Of a stretch of DNA of 64,000 nucleotides, positions 1 to 7,182 are shown in pieces (the stretch's first letter is position 1; each line of letters starts with the position of its first letter). The notes beneath the pieces were generated by a model. That model was not told the DNA's origin. It saw only the letters and a program-made list of their open reading frames with translations, and did no database searches. Source of the DNA: Flagellimonas_A sp039592695 (GTDB taxonomy: Bacteria > Bacteroidota > Bacteroidia > Flavobacteriales > Flavobacteriaceae); assembly GCF_039592695.1 (NCBI RefSeq), contig NZ_JBBUTK010000002.1:558001-622000 (forward strand). The letters run 5' to 3'. The position numbers and the translations under genes were made by a program.

Positions 1-168
1 CTTAATCATTTCCGCAGTCTGCTTACCGGATTCCAATAGCTGTTTTACCAAACTGATAAAGTTGGTGTTATCATAAACTGGCATCCCTTGGGCGGTAGCA
101 CCGCTTGGCAATAAAAGAGCTATTGCCAGTGCCAATCCAAATAAAATTGATTTGATTTTTGTTTTCAT
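1..168 (-). CDS. TraI/TrbJ-like conjugal transfer protein, N-terminal 56 residues (cut by window start)
   Basis: Only the first 56 codons lie in the window. The protein begins with a signal peptide (MKTKIK, a hydrophobic stretch, then ATAQ at about residue 27) and continues MPVYDNTNFISLVKQLLESGKQTAEM. That start resembles the DUF4141/TraI proteins of Bacteroides conjugative transposons, which are TrbJ/VirB5-like periplasmic parts of the mating apparatus. It follows TraG directly on the same strand, the usual place of TraI in the traE-F-G-I order, and the operon runs out of the window leftwards. The family call rests on a short fragment plus gene order. Confidence 0.7.
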   Translation of the reverse strand, partial: MKTKIKSILFGLALAIALLLPSGATAQGMPVYDNTNFISLVKQLLESGKQTAEMIK

Positions 169-172
169 AATA

Positions 173-2575
173 TTATGTTTTAGATGTAAATTGAATGATT
201 GCTTTTTCCATATCCTGATGCTCATTGTAGAGCTTCATTATTTCCTCGTTTTCCTTTCCATCCGTTAAGTAGGCGGCATAAACTTCCTTTGGAACTTCTA
301 ACCGGAAGATGTTGCTTTCCTTCCCGATTTTGATGAACATTTCGGTGTACTTCCGTGGTCCGGAAAGATTGTTTTTGATGGACTTTAATTGGTTCAAATC
401 GTGGCTCGAAAGGTTAAGCCTTTTGACCAGCTCATCGTAGCCTTTTTCATTGTTTAAGCTGTAGATGACCTGTGTGTTTTCAAGAATACTTGCCGATGTG
501 GAATTGTTTGGTAGCTGATTAATGGACTGTAAAATGATACCGATAGCACCATTTTGTTTTCGGATGGCTTGATAATAGAATTCCACACTTTCCAATACGT
601 TGTCGAACTTCAGTTGCTTGGCAAACTCATCAAACAGGATGATGCCTTTTTCGGCGCGATTTCGCCAAATGGTACGCTGGATAGCCGACTTAATCAACTT
701 GAGCATTACGGATAAAATTTCCTTATTGTCCTTCACTTCATCGAGCTCAAAAACAATCAATCGCTTATCTTCTATTTTATAGGTCTGGTCTTCGCTGACC
801 TCAAACAGAAAACTATATAGACCATCACCGACATACTCAGACATCACGTGCAGAAAGCTCGTGACATTAAAGTAGTCGGGATGGATTTTAAGGGTGTTCA
901 GAATATCCTTCTGATGCCTTTCTATAAAATTGTAGAAGCCTTCCAGAGAATGGTTTTCAGAGGTGCTATCGTAATAATGGCGCAATATTTTTTTGACCGA
1001 AACCGATTGCGCTTTGGTCACTTTTAAATCTGAAGCAAACAATTCAAAAAGGAAAACCGATAAATCCTCAAGACGTTCCGGTGTGAGGTCATTTTTATCG
1101 CTTATAAAGAATGGATTGATACCCAAATTCTTTCCACTTTCATAGCGAAGCACGGTGTATTTCTCAGGGTAGAGCTTGGCAAATTTAGTGTATGAACCAC
1201 CCAAGTCGATGATGACCAACCGAACCCCATTTTCAAAGTATTGACGTAGAATGTTATTAGCAAGGAACGATTTGCCTTCGCCCGTTGGTGCAAAAATGGC
1301 AAAGTTTCGGGCCTTGATACGTTTCTTACGTTCATCCCAAACATCCTTTAAAACAGGAATGTTATGTTCTCGGTCGTTAAAAATGATTCCAGTATCGTCA
1401 GATTTGTAATTGGTGTTATTGATGAAAAGGCAAAGTGCGTGCTTTAAATCGGTGACGTATAAATCATTATTCGAAAAATTGGATGAGAAACAGCAATAGC
1501 TATTGAGGATGTAATTTTTTCGTTCTTCACCTCGCGGATAGTAAGGGATGATATCGAGTTCCTTAAACTCAGTCTTGATTTTTGAGGTAATCGAATCGAG
1601 ATTCTTTTTGTCCTTCGCCCAATACACAACGTTGAGATGGCCACGAATAATCCGTGCATTGTCGTCGGCATTAATTTGGTCAAGTATGTGCTGGATTTTG
1701 CCCAACACCACTTTGTTTTGTGAACCGAAATTGGAACTTTTGTTCAACTCTTCGATTTTCTTATCGAGTAGTTTTCGCCATTTCTGTTTATCATCCAAAT
1801 ACAGGATTTGGTTGACGATGTGATTTTCATTCAGCGTAAGCCCTAAGCCATCAATAAACCCTTGATGAAACACAAAATCGTCCGAAGTGAATTTCTCATT
1901 GGTCTTGCTACTCTGCACACTTTCGCCAAAGCACAGTTCACTGTTGACGGCCAGGGCATCAAAATGATTGTCACCAATGGTGACGTTTTTCTTTTCGAGA
2001 AGAATATCAGTATCAAAACCTTCACTGAATCCATTGAAGTATGAGCTGGTCAAGTCTTCTATCTCTTTCGCTTTAAGCGAAACAAAGCGCATCTTTCGGC
2101 TGTTATTGATAAATGAAACCGAATCGCTTACTGCATTGGCAAACACCTTAATGTTATCATCCAGTTGTTGGACAATTCCTATGGAAACCTTGCGGAACGG
2201 ATTGACATATTTAGGATTGTTGAGTGCCTTGTTTTTGGTCAGGATAAAAAACAGATAGCATTGATGTTCGATATAACCACGCCCTTTAAAATGATTGTGA
2301 GTCGCTTTTTCGAGAAAGGATTCGTTAGGCAACTGTTCTGAAGAGTAGGACTTCTTCAAATAGATGTCCTGTTTGTGGACGACCGTTCCATCAGGCAATG
2401 ACTTCAAGGCCTGAAACCAGGCACCGTGTATATCCTCAAAATCCTTTTCGGATAGCGAGTAGATTTCAGGTAAGTTTCCTTTATAGCACAGAACTACATT
2501 ACCGTTATTGGCAAAAACGATATTATCCTGAATATCTGCAATGGGTTGATATGCCGAAAGGTTCAACTTATTCAT
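173..2575 (-). CDS. traG: TraG-family conjugative transposon ATPase (VirB4-like)
   Basis: An 800-residue cytoplasmic ATPase that powers the mating-pair type IV secretion machine. A Walker A motif (APTGEGKSF) lies near residue 429 and a Walker B (GIILFDEF) near residue 644. The N-terminal half is the TraG/VirB4 cap region beginning MNKLNLSAYQPIADIQ. Length fits Bacteroidetes TraG. The reading frame is open to 2581 with a TTG, but the ATG at 2575 fits the conserved start; it overlaps the end of TraF by 8 bases, indicating translational coupling. It sits between TraF and the TraI-like gene in one leftward operon. No damage is visible. Confidence 0.95.
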   Translation of the reverse strand: MNKLNLSAYQPIADIQDNIVFANNGNVVLCYKGNLPEIYSLSEKDFEDIHGAWFQALKSLPDGTVVHKQDIYLKKSYSSEQLPNESFLEKATHNHFKGRGYIEHQCYLFFILTKNKALNNPKYVNPFRKVSIGIVQQLDDNIKVFANAVSDSVSFINNSRKMRFVSLKAKEIEDLTSSYFNGFSEGFDTDILLEKKNVTIGDNHFDALAVNSELCFGESVQSSKTNEKFTSDDFVFHQGFIDGLGLTLNENHIVNQILYLDDKQKWRKLLDKKIEELNKSSNFGSQNKVVLGKIQHILDQINADDNARIIRGHLNVVYWAKDKKNLDSITSKIKTEFKELDIIPYYPRGEERKNYILNSYCCFSSNFSNNDLYVTDLKHALCLFINNTNYKSDDTGIIFNDREHNIPVLKDVWDERKKRIKARNFAIFAPTGEGKSFLANNILRQYFENGVRLVIIDLGGSYTKFAKLYPEKYTVLRYESGKNLGINPFFISDKNDLTPERLEDLSVFLFELFASDLKVTKAQSVSVKKILRHYYDSTSENHSLEGFYNFIERHQKDILNTLKIHPDYFNVTSFLHVMSEYVGDGLYSFLFEVSEDQTYKIEDKRLIVFELDEVKDNKEILSVMLKLIKSAIQRTIWRNRAEKGIILFDEFAKQLKFDNVLESVEFYYQAIRKQNGAIGIILQSINQLPNNSTSASILENTQVIYSLNNEKGYDELVKRLNLSSHDLNQLKSIKNNLSGPRKYTEMFIKIGKESNIFRLEVPKEVYAAYLTDGKENEEIMKLYNEHQDMEKAIIQFTSKT

Positions 2576-2846
2576 AATCAAAACCAGAATTACGCTTGTT
2601 ACTGATGATTCTTGGAAATGGATTGCCTATTTGAAAAAGCTGAGGGTTGTTGGCAATTCGCGTTAGGGCTATGTAGAGCCCACCATTAAAGACCATTAGC
2701 CCGATGATGATGCCAAAGCTGAAAGAAAAAATGATAATGAGCAGTGATGCCAAAATGGATACCATCATTAAAGCGAACAGGGAAATGGGCAGACCAAAAA
2801 TGACTGCCCGTTTCCGCATATTTCTATAGACCTCGAACCGCTTCAT
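2568..2846 (-). CDS. traF: TraF-like conjugative transposon membrane protein (DUF4133)
   Basis: A 92-residue protein with a basic N-terminus (MKRFEVYRNMRKRA) and two adjacent hydrophobic segments at about residues 18-60, then a polar C-terminal tail with NPQLFQIGNPFP. This is the size and layout of DUF4133/TraF, which is VirB3-like and is thought to anchor the VirB4-type ATPase TraG at the inner membrane. It starts one base after the TraE stop and overlaps traG, so the three genes are one transcript. The call rests on the profile and the conserved traE-F-G order. Confidence 0.9.
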   Translation of the reverse strand: MKRFEVYRNMRKRAVIFGLPISLFALMMVSILASLLIIIFSFSFGIIIGLMVFNGGLYIALTRIANNPQLFQIGNPFPRIISNKRNSGFDYE

Positions 2847-2847
2847 C

Positions 2848-3135
2848 TTATACCACGATGCCTATGAGATAGGTGAAGATTCCAACTACTGCACCTGCAA
2901 TCAGTACAAAGACCAATACGCGCGTAATTCCTTTTTTAAGGTCAGCATTCTCACCAAAGAAATGACCCGCATTGAACAAAAAGCCAATGAGAAATATGAC
3001 CCCTAAGATGATGGGAAAAATGGTTCTGATGGTATCGGAAACGTCATTGACCGAATCTTCAATACCACCAATCTGTGCAAAAAGCGATGTGGATAAGAGC
3101 GAAAGAACGCCCGCCAAATAATATGTTTTTTTCAT
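2848..3135 (-). CDS. traE: TraE-like conjugative transposon pilin-type protein (DUF4134)
   Basis: A 95-residue protein with a signal peptide (MKKTYYLAGVLSLLSTSLFAQ) followed by two membrane helices (about residues 38-57 and 71-92). This VirB2/pilin-like layout is typical of the DUF4134/TraE family, the first gene of the Bacteroides-type mating operon. It is the first gene after the divergent control region at 3136-3324, so it is probably directly downstream of the tra promoter. Function is inferred from family and position. Confidence 0.9.
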   Translation of the reverse strand: MKKTYYLAGVLSLLSTSLFAQIGGIEDSVNDVSDTIRTIFPIILGVIFLIGFLFNAGHFFGENADLKKGITRVLVFVLIAGAVVGIFTYLIGIVV

Positions 3136-3324
3136 AACGAATGAGTTTAAAATTTTGGTTCATTTCCGTTATGTGAAATTTACATATATTTGAATATAAA
3201 ATACTGAAAATCAAATATTTGTGAATAAAATATTATTTGATATTATTTGATTTTCGTTGCTGTTATTTGGTGTCAAATTCTATGGTATTTTGAAATCCAA
3301 CTGTTGAAAACCTAAAAGTTGAAA
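3136..3324. promoter_or_regulatory. AT-rich divergent control region between the tra operon and the amidase gene
   Basis: A 189-base gap between divergent genes. It contains an exact tandem 10-base repeat TATTATTTGA (3231-3240 and 3241-3250), a related TGTTATTTGG at 3261-3270, and a 10-base palindrome CAAATATTTG at 3212-3221. TATTTTG at 3286-3292 could be a degenerate -7 box for the amidase. No exact TAnnTTTG box was found on either strand. Repeats one helical turn apart suggest protein binding on one face of the DNA; the protein is unknown. Confidence 0.45.
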
Positions 3325-3960
3325 ATGAAAAAGTGGCTCAAAAACGTCAGTTTTGTGATTTTACTTCTCAAAAGTTGCATCCTTTTTGGGCAGGATTTGG
3401 ATGCAAAAAAAATTATCGTAATTGACCCTGGCCACGGCGGAAATGATTCTGGTGCGATTGGGGTAAATAACTTAAAGGAAAAGAGTATAACCTTGGAAAT
3501 AGCAAGGTCGATTTCGGAATTGGCAGAGAAAAAACACAGTAAGACTGTGGAAATTTATCAAACACGTTATAGTGATACCTTAATTTCATTAAGGGATAGG
3601 GCAAGAATAGCGATAGCTTTGAATGCAGATTTATACTTGTCTTTGCATTGCAATCATTCCGATAATCCGAATGCAAGAGGTGTGGAAGTCTATGTCTCTA
3701 ATCAAAGGTCAAAGTTTTTGGATGAAGCAACTTGGTTTGGCTTTCAATTACAAGCTGACTTGAATGAGAAACTGGGTTTTGAAAGTAGAGGCGTGAAGTT
3801 TGCCAATTTTCAAGTGCTTCGGGAAACTACGGACTTTATGTCTTCAGTTCTTTTGGAATTGGGGTTCTTGAGTAATAAAGATGAGAGTCATTACATTTCT
3901 GAATATGGAAATCTTCAGCGTATTGCAATCGCTATTTTATCACTATTAAAAATACCTTGA
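3325..3960 (+). CDS. N-acetylmuramoyl-L-alanine amidase (Amidase_3), ICE-encoded
   Basis: A 211-residue exported peptidoglycan amidase. A signal peptide (MKKWLKNVSFVILLLKSCILFGQ) leads into the zinc amidase fold: IDPGHGG (first His ligand), a Glu ligand in NLKEKS, SLHCNH (second His) and the catalytic Glu in LLELGFLSN. All expected catalytic residues are present. The frame is open from a TTG at 3319, but the ATG at 3325 gives a clean signal peptide. It is transcribed divergently from the tra operon; conjugative elements often carry a wall hydrolase to open the murein for the mating channel, which is the inferred role. Confidence 0.92.
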   Translation: MKKWLKNVSFVILLLKSCILFGQDLDAKKIIVIDPGHGGNDSGAIGVNNLKEKSITLEIARSISELAEKKHSKTVEIYQTRYSDTLISLRDRARIAIALNADLYLSLHCNHSDNPNARGVEVYVSNQRSKFLDEATWFGFQLQADLNEKLGFESRGVKFANFQVLRETTDFMSSVLLELGFLSNKDESHYISEYGNLQRIAIAILSLLKIP

Positions 3961-3962
3961 TT

Positions 3963-4061
3963 ATGAAAGAACTAATTTTAGAGTTAACAAAGAGCTTAAA
4001 GGATATTGTTTTACAATTCATTTCAGAAGTGATTCTGCTATATAAGTCCTTCAGAAATTGA
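3963..4061 (+). CDS. Possible 32-residue peptide downstream of the amidase
   Basis: A short frame, ATG three bases after the amidase stop, encoding MKELILELTKSLKDIVLQFISEVILLYKSFRN. It predicts a single helix with alternating Leu/Ile and charged residues. It ends two bases before the convergent DnaC-like gene. Its position immediately behind the amidase fits an operon partner such as a small membrane peptide, but no family is recognised and the length is close to what chance allows. Confidence 0.3.
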   Translation: MKELILELTKSLKDIVLQFISEVILLYKSFRN

Positions 4062-4062
4062 G

Positions 4063-4725
4063 CTACTTCCTTTTGTCCACAGCTTTTGTATCAAAAGCAA
4101 TCAAATTAAAGAGTTCCCGCATTCGGCTTCGGACACGGTTACCATAGCGTTCTTCCAGTTCTGCGGCATTGAGATTGGTGGTAGCGTGGGTTTTTATTTT
4201 GCGTTTGGTATCGAGATAGAGTTCGTAACGAGAGAGTAATACTTCACCCATTACGTTCAAATCCTTACCATAAAAACGGCCAGCAGGCTCAACGCCCAAA
4301 TCATCAAAGCAGTAGAATTTTGTGTTGCCATATTCTTCAACCGTTTTAAAACCCAAGTGGTTAAAGCTAAACGTCACGTTCCGGCAAGGAATCATTTCGT
4401 AAGGCCTTTGCAGAGGGACGATATGTCGTAGCAGCTTCATTAAACTCGTCTTGCCACAGCCAACAGGTCCGGAAAGCAGGATGCCCTTTTCGATGTCGAT
4501 TTCATATTTCTCACAGTTGTCCTTGTCTTTGATAAAATATGAACAAAGCTTCAACAGAATGCCCTTGTCCTCATCATAAATCCTGAACTTTTTACCAAAT
4601 AGCAACTTGCCCTTGGCATTCAAATAAATCAAGATTTTTGGGAAGTCGTAAAGTACGCTTTTCCCATCAAATTTGCCGAGCGAATATTCCACGCCGCCTT
4701 CGGTGATTTTAGAGGGGTTGTCCAT
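4063..4725 (-). CDS. DnaC/IstB-like AAA+ ATPase, putative helicase loader of the ICE
   Basis: A 220-residue ATPase with Walker A (LLSGPVGCGKTSLMKLL), a Walker B-type segment (KFYCFDDLGVEP) and a later sensor/arginine-finger-like region (ATTNLNAAELEERYGNRVRSRM), as in DnaC/IstB helicase loaders. The frame is open further upstream, but that part is the other-frame overlap with the preceding gene; the ATG at 4725 (MDNPSKITEGG) gives a normal start and a 17-base overlap with the initiator-like gene. Together they look like an initiator plus loader pair recruiting the host DnaB helicase. Loader function is inferred. Confidence 0.8.
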   Translation of the reverse strand: MDNPSKITEGGVEYSLGKFDGKSVLYDFPKILIYLNAKGKLLFGKKFRIYDEDKGILLKLCSYFIKDKDNCEKYEIDIEKGILLSGPVGCGKTSLMKLLRHIVPLQRPYEMIPCRNVTFSFNHLGFKTVEEYGNTKFYCFDDLGVEPAGRFYGKDLNVMGEVLLSRYELYLDTKRKIKTHATTNLNAAELEERYGNRVRSRMRELFNLIAFDTKAVDKRK

Positions 4726-5461
4726 AGTCTTTCGATTTAGTGGTTCGCAAGTTGTCCTTGATTTGGGACGGTTGTTTTTTGTTTGGTTTGTTTTCTGATT
4801 CGAACAATTCGGTTCTATCCATCCAGTTGATAGCCACAGCTCGCCAATCCCGAATCGGTTCGCCACCGCCTGTTTGCCAATCTCGGTCAGCGTAGTGCTG
4901 GTAGAACTTTTCAGCTTCAGCTTTATCAAAATTCTTTTCTTCAAAAAAATCAACGACAGCCAGACAGTCCTTTGGCTGTTTTATTAAGTTTTCTTGTTTG
5001 ATATTGTTTGTATTAGATACCAATGCTTGTCCATTGGTGGGACGGTGTTGGTACACAGCCTGTCCATTTTTGGGATGGTGGTGTCCCTCAAGCGGTACAC
5101 CTCTGGGATAGTACTGTTCTGCAAGCTGTTCTAATATGGGATTGTACTGTCCCGTAGCTGGTTCATCACTTGTCCCTAAAATGGACATCTTGATTTTACT
5201 GCCCTTATACGGATTATTGGAAGGAAAGTAGGATAGGTATTCCCAAGAATGAAGCTCTGTTATGCACCTGTGGTAAGTTGATTTTGACCCAATCTTGGCC
5301 ACGCGCATCAATTCTCTTCGATTTACATAGAACTCGTCCATAAAGCGACAGCTGTTCCATTCCTGGAACAGCGCCATATACAGACTGATATGGGTAGGAT
5401 TTAGGCGGTCATCAAAATAGAACGTTTCAAAAGCCGCGTTGAGTAGCTTTATGTAGTTCAT
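4709..5461 (-). CDS. Winged-helix replication-initiator-like protein with internal 11-residue repeats
   Basis: A 250-residue protein. Residues 1-95 (MNYIKLLNAAFETFYFDDRLNPTHISLYMALF... VNRRELMRVAKIGSKSTYHRCITEL) look like a winged-helix domain of the replisome-organizer/DnaD-like kind. Residues 105-148 are four 11-residue repeats (QYNPILEQLAE, QYYPRGVPLEG, HHHPKNGQAVY, QHRPTNGQALV). Residues 149-162 are a polar linker encoded by very AT-rich DNA. The C-terminal part (FYQHYADRDWQTGGGEPIRDWRAVAINW) is a motif often seen in phage and ICE replication proteins. It is followed by the DnaC-like gene with overlap. A transcription regulator is the alternative reading. Confidence 0.65.
   Translation of the reverse strand: MNYIKLLNAAFETFYFDDRLNPTHISLYMALFQEWNSCRFMDEFYVNRRELMRVAKIGSKSTYHRCITELHSWEYLSYFPSNNPYKGSKIKMSILGTSDEPATGQYNPILEQLAEQYYPRGVPLEGHHHPKNGQAVYQHRPTNGQALVSNTNNIKQENLIKQPKDCLAVVDFFEEKNFDKAEAEKFYQHYADRDWQTGGGEPIRDWRAVAINWMDRTELFESENKPNKKQPSQIKDNLRTTKSKDYGQPL
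5018..5149 (-). repeat. Four tandem 33-bp iteron-like repeats inside the initiator-like gene
   Basis: On the plus strand the core TGGGA recurs at 5038, 5071, 5104 and 5137, a strict 33-base period (three helical turns, eleven codons). On the coding strand each unit begins with a variant of CAGTACnATCCCA; units 1 and 2 share 12 of those 13 bases, and units 3 and 4 share AATGGACARGC. Immediately beyond, 4979-5017 is a 39-base tract with only seven G/C bases. Iterons plus an AT-rich tract inside an initiator gene is the arrangement of lambda-type origins. The repeats are visible; the origin role is inference. Confidence 0.7.
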
Positions 5462-5465
5462 ATTC

Positions 5466-5750
5466 TCAGGAATTTATTCCGTGATGCACACGGTTGGCAT
5501 CCATTACCTTTTGAATTTCCTCGGAATCATAATAGATGATTCCGCCTACCTTTGTGTAGGGTAAGGTGCCATTGATGCGAAGATTCTGAAGTGTTCCCGG
5601 ACTCACTTGAAGCAAATCCATTACTTCGGAAGACTTTAGATACTTCTTGATTTTTCCAGAAGCCTGTTTGGCTAAAAGACTTTTGATGTCATCGAGCAAT
5701 TCCATTTTGAATTCCCGAAGGTCGTCTGTGGTGATGATACTTGTCGGCAT
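5466..5750 (-). CDS. Helix-turn-helix (MerR/excisionase-like, HTH_17) DNA-binding protein
   Basis: A 94-residue protein. The N-terminal 35 residues form a likely helical segment, followed by KKYLKSSEVMDLLQVSPGTLQNLRINGTLPYTKVGGIIYYDSEEIQKVMD, the classic HTH_17 winged-helix fold seen in excisionases and small ICE regulators of Bacteroidetes. It lies four bases upstream of the initiator-like gene, so the two are cotranscribed. In CTnDOT-type elements similar proteins (Xis2c/Xis2d) direct excision; here it could act in excision or control the replication genes. Its leader carries an 11-bp inverted repeat. Confidence 0.85.
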   Translation of the reverse strand: MPTSIITTDDLREFKMELLDDIKSLLAKQASGKIKKYLKSSEVMDLLQVSPGTLQNLRINGTLPYTKVGGIIYYDSEEIQKVMDANRVHHGINS

Positions 5751-6070
5751 AATAGAACGATTTTAAAAGAAAAGGACTATCAGAGGTTTTAAATTTTTAT
5801 TGATAGTCCTTAACCCGATTTGACTTTCGTTCTACAAATTTGCTATGGATTAATGGATTTTCTTCTCCAGTACGACCGTACTACGGTGAAAATTTAACAT
5901 CTTTAATTCTGGTATGATTTGGTGCTATTTGACTGTATTGATTCCGAAATTTTCACTCAAAATGAACTGAATTTTATGGGAACGAGGTTAAAAATGAAAT
6001 CACCGTAGGTTAACCGTACTACGGTTTTTTTTATATTTTGATTTGATGGATAAATGGCTAATAGACACTA
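5751..6070. promoter_or_regulatory. Regulatory gap upstream of the HTH gene with a stem-loop and two CCGTA-C-TACGG dyads
   Basis: This 320-base gap has no gene. It holds an 11-bp inverted repeat AAGGACTATCA (5772-5782) / TGATAGTCCTT (5801-5811) with an 18-base loop, ending about 21 bases before the HTH start codon. It also holds two perfect odd-centred dyads: ACCGTA-C-TACGGT (5875-5887) and AACCGTA-C-TACGGTT (6012-6026); the second is followed by a run of T. No exact TAnnTTTG box was seen. RteC of CTnDOT binds inverted repeats upstream of the excision operon, and an rteC homologue sits next door, so RteC binding here is a reasonable inference. Confidence 0.55.
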
Positions 6071-6907
6071 CTATTTCTCACTTTTATCCATTTCAGAAAG
6101 AAGAGAAGTGGTCAGCTCATCAAGGAAAAGGGTTCGGCTTTTTTTCCTGTATTTGATGTCTTGATAGGTTTTGTAAATGTCTTTCGGCTCAACATCGAAA
6201 ATCTGGCTTAAATAATCTGAAATTTTAACAATACTCAGATTGTTTTTAGCGCCAAGCCCTTTCGCGTGAAGTGCATAAATGAGTTCCACATAGTCTGTAT
6301 TGCTGAACGGCCAGTGCATTTTTTCATTGTTAGATAAGAAAATCTCATTTCCGTTCAACCCGTTTTTCAATCTGTTTTGCTTGTCCACTAAATATTTGGT
6401 CAGGGACTTGTAGGCATTGTATTTGCCGAGCAACATATCCCTTGCCGTACAGAATTCTGGGTCTTGGAAATAGAATTTGGAAAGTGTGATATGATACCCA
6501 TTGAGATAATCACGAGTGTAATATTCTTTGTCAAAATGCGTCTGCCCTGAATCAATGTATCTTCCGAAGTCCAGATTGTAGAGAAAGAAACGATTGAGTT
6601 TGTTGCTTTTCTTTTTGATGGATTTGAGTTGGCTTTTTAAGTCGATTTTCGGAAATTGAATTTCAAACGAATGGATTTCGGAATAATAGATTAACTCAAC
6701 GAGAGGGACTTGTTTGGTTACTTTAAAAAAATGGATTTCGTCTTGAATGGATTTGAAGCCTTGCGACAGGACTTCTTTTTTAAGCGTGCTTAATGAATCA
6801 CGGCAGAGCCCAATGGAACGGTGTGCCCTTTCAAGGATGCTCTTATTTTGAAGTTTTATACCATCAAGTTCATTTTTTAGTCGCTGTGTTAATAATTGAA
6901 AGTCCAT
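6071..6907 (-). CDS. rteC: RteC-family regulator
   Basis: A 278-residue protein matching the RteC layout: a helical N-terminus, EIHFFKVTKQVPLVELIYYSEIHSFE near residue 57, LNRFFLYNLDFGRYIDSGQTHFDKEYY in the middle, and a C-terminal helical DNA-binding part with DYVELIYALHAKGLGAKNNLSIVKISDYLSQIFDVEPKDIYKTYQDIKYRKKSRTLFLDEL. In CTnDOT, RteC activates the excision operon by binding inverted repeats in its promoter. Here it lies upstream of the HTH and replication genes, with matching dyads on both sides. There is no RteA/RteB two-component pair in the window, so its input signal is unknown. Confidence 0.85.
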   Translation of the reverse strand: MDFQLLTQRLKNELDGIKLQNKSILERAHRSIGLCRDSLSTLKKEVLSQGFKSIQDEIHFFKVTKQVPLVELIYYSEIHSFEIQFPKIDLKSQLKSIKKKSNKLNRFFLYNLDFGRYIDSGQTHFDKEYYTRDYLNGYHITLSKFYFQDPEFCTARDMLLGKYNAYKSLTKYLVDKQNRLKNGLNGNEIFLSNNEKMHWPFSNTDYVELIYALHAKGLGAKNNLSIVKISDYLSQIFDVEPKDIYKTYQDIKYRKKSRTLFLDELTTSLLSEMDKSEK

Positions 6908-7094
6908 AAGCAGGTGTAATTTGATATGAAACCATAGAAATGGGATTTAGTTGATACGGTTGGTTAGATGATATCATAGTCCTGCAAAATGATATAAATG
7001 AATGCCACAGGTCATTTAATTTGTGGTTCATTGGTGTATTTTATGGAACTCTCACTAAAATAATTTTACTTCGTAAACGTACAAGGAAAACTTG

Positions 7095-7132
7095 CCGTAT
7101 TTAATTACGGAACGAGCCGTATTTTTCTACGG
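7095..7132. promoter_or_regulatory. Two CCGTA-N6-TACGG dyads, 22 bases apart, upstream of rteC
   Basis: Within the 275-base gap between rteC and the LuxR-type gene are CCGTA-TTTAAT-TACGG (7095-7110) and CCGTA-TTTTTC-TACGG (7117-7132). Their starts are 22 bases apart, two helical turns. The arms are the same as those of the dyads at 5876-5886 and 6014-6024, where the spacer is one base. They could be an autoregulatory operator for rteC or sites for the HTH or LuxR-type protein. Nothing else was recognised in the gap. Confidence 0.5.
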
Positions 7133-7182
7133 AAATTTTGTGAGACGTTGAATTTACTTAGGTTGTTTCAGAGGTAATTTGC

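Noticed and set aside
5018..5149. CRISPR-like short repeat array
   Set aside because: The repeats are contiguous, degenerate, in frame with the protein and have no spacers; there are no cas genes in the window.
6012..6034. Rho-independent terminator (AACCG/CGGTT followed by T-run)
   Set aside because: No rightward gene ends here, the stem is only five bp when a loop is allowed, and the same dyad recurs at 5875 without a T-run, so an operator fits better.
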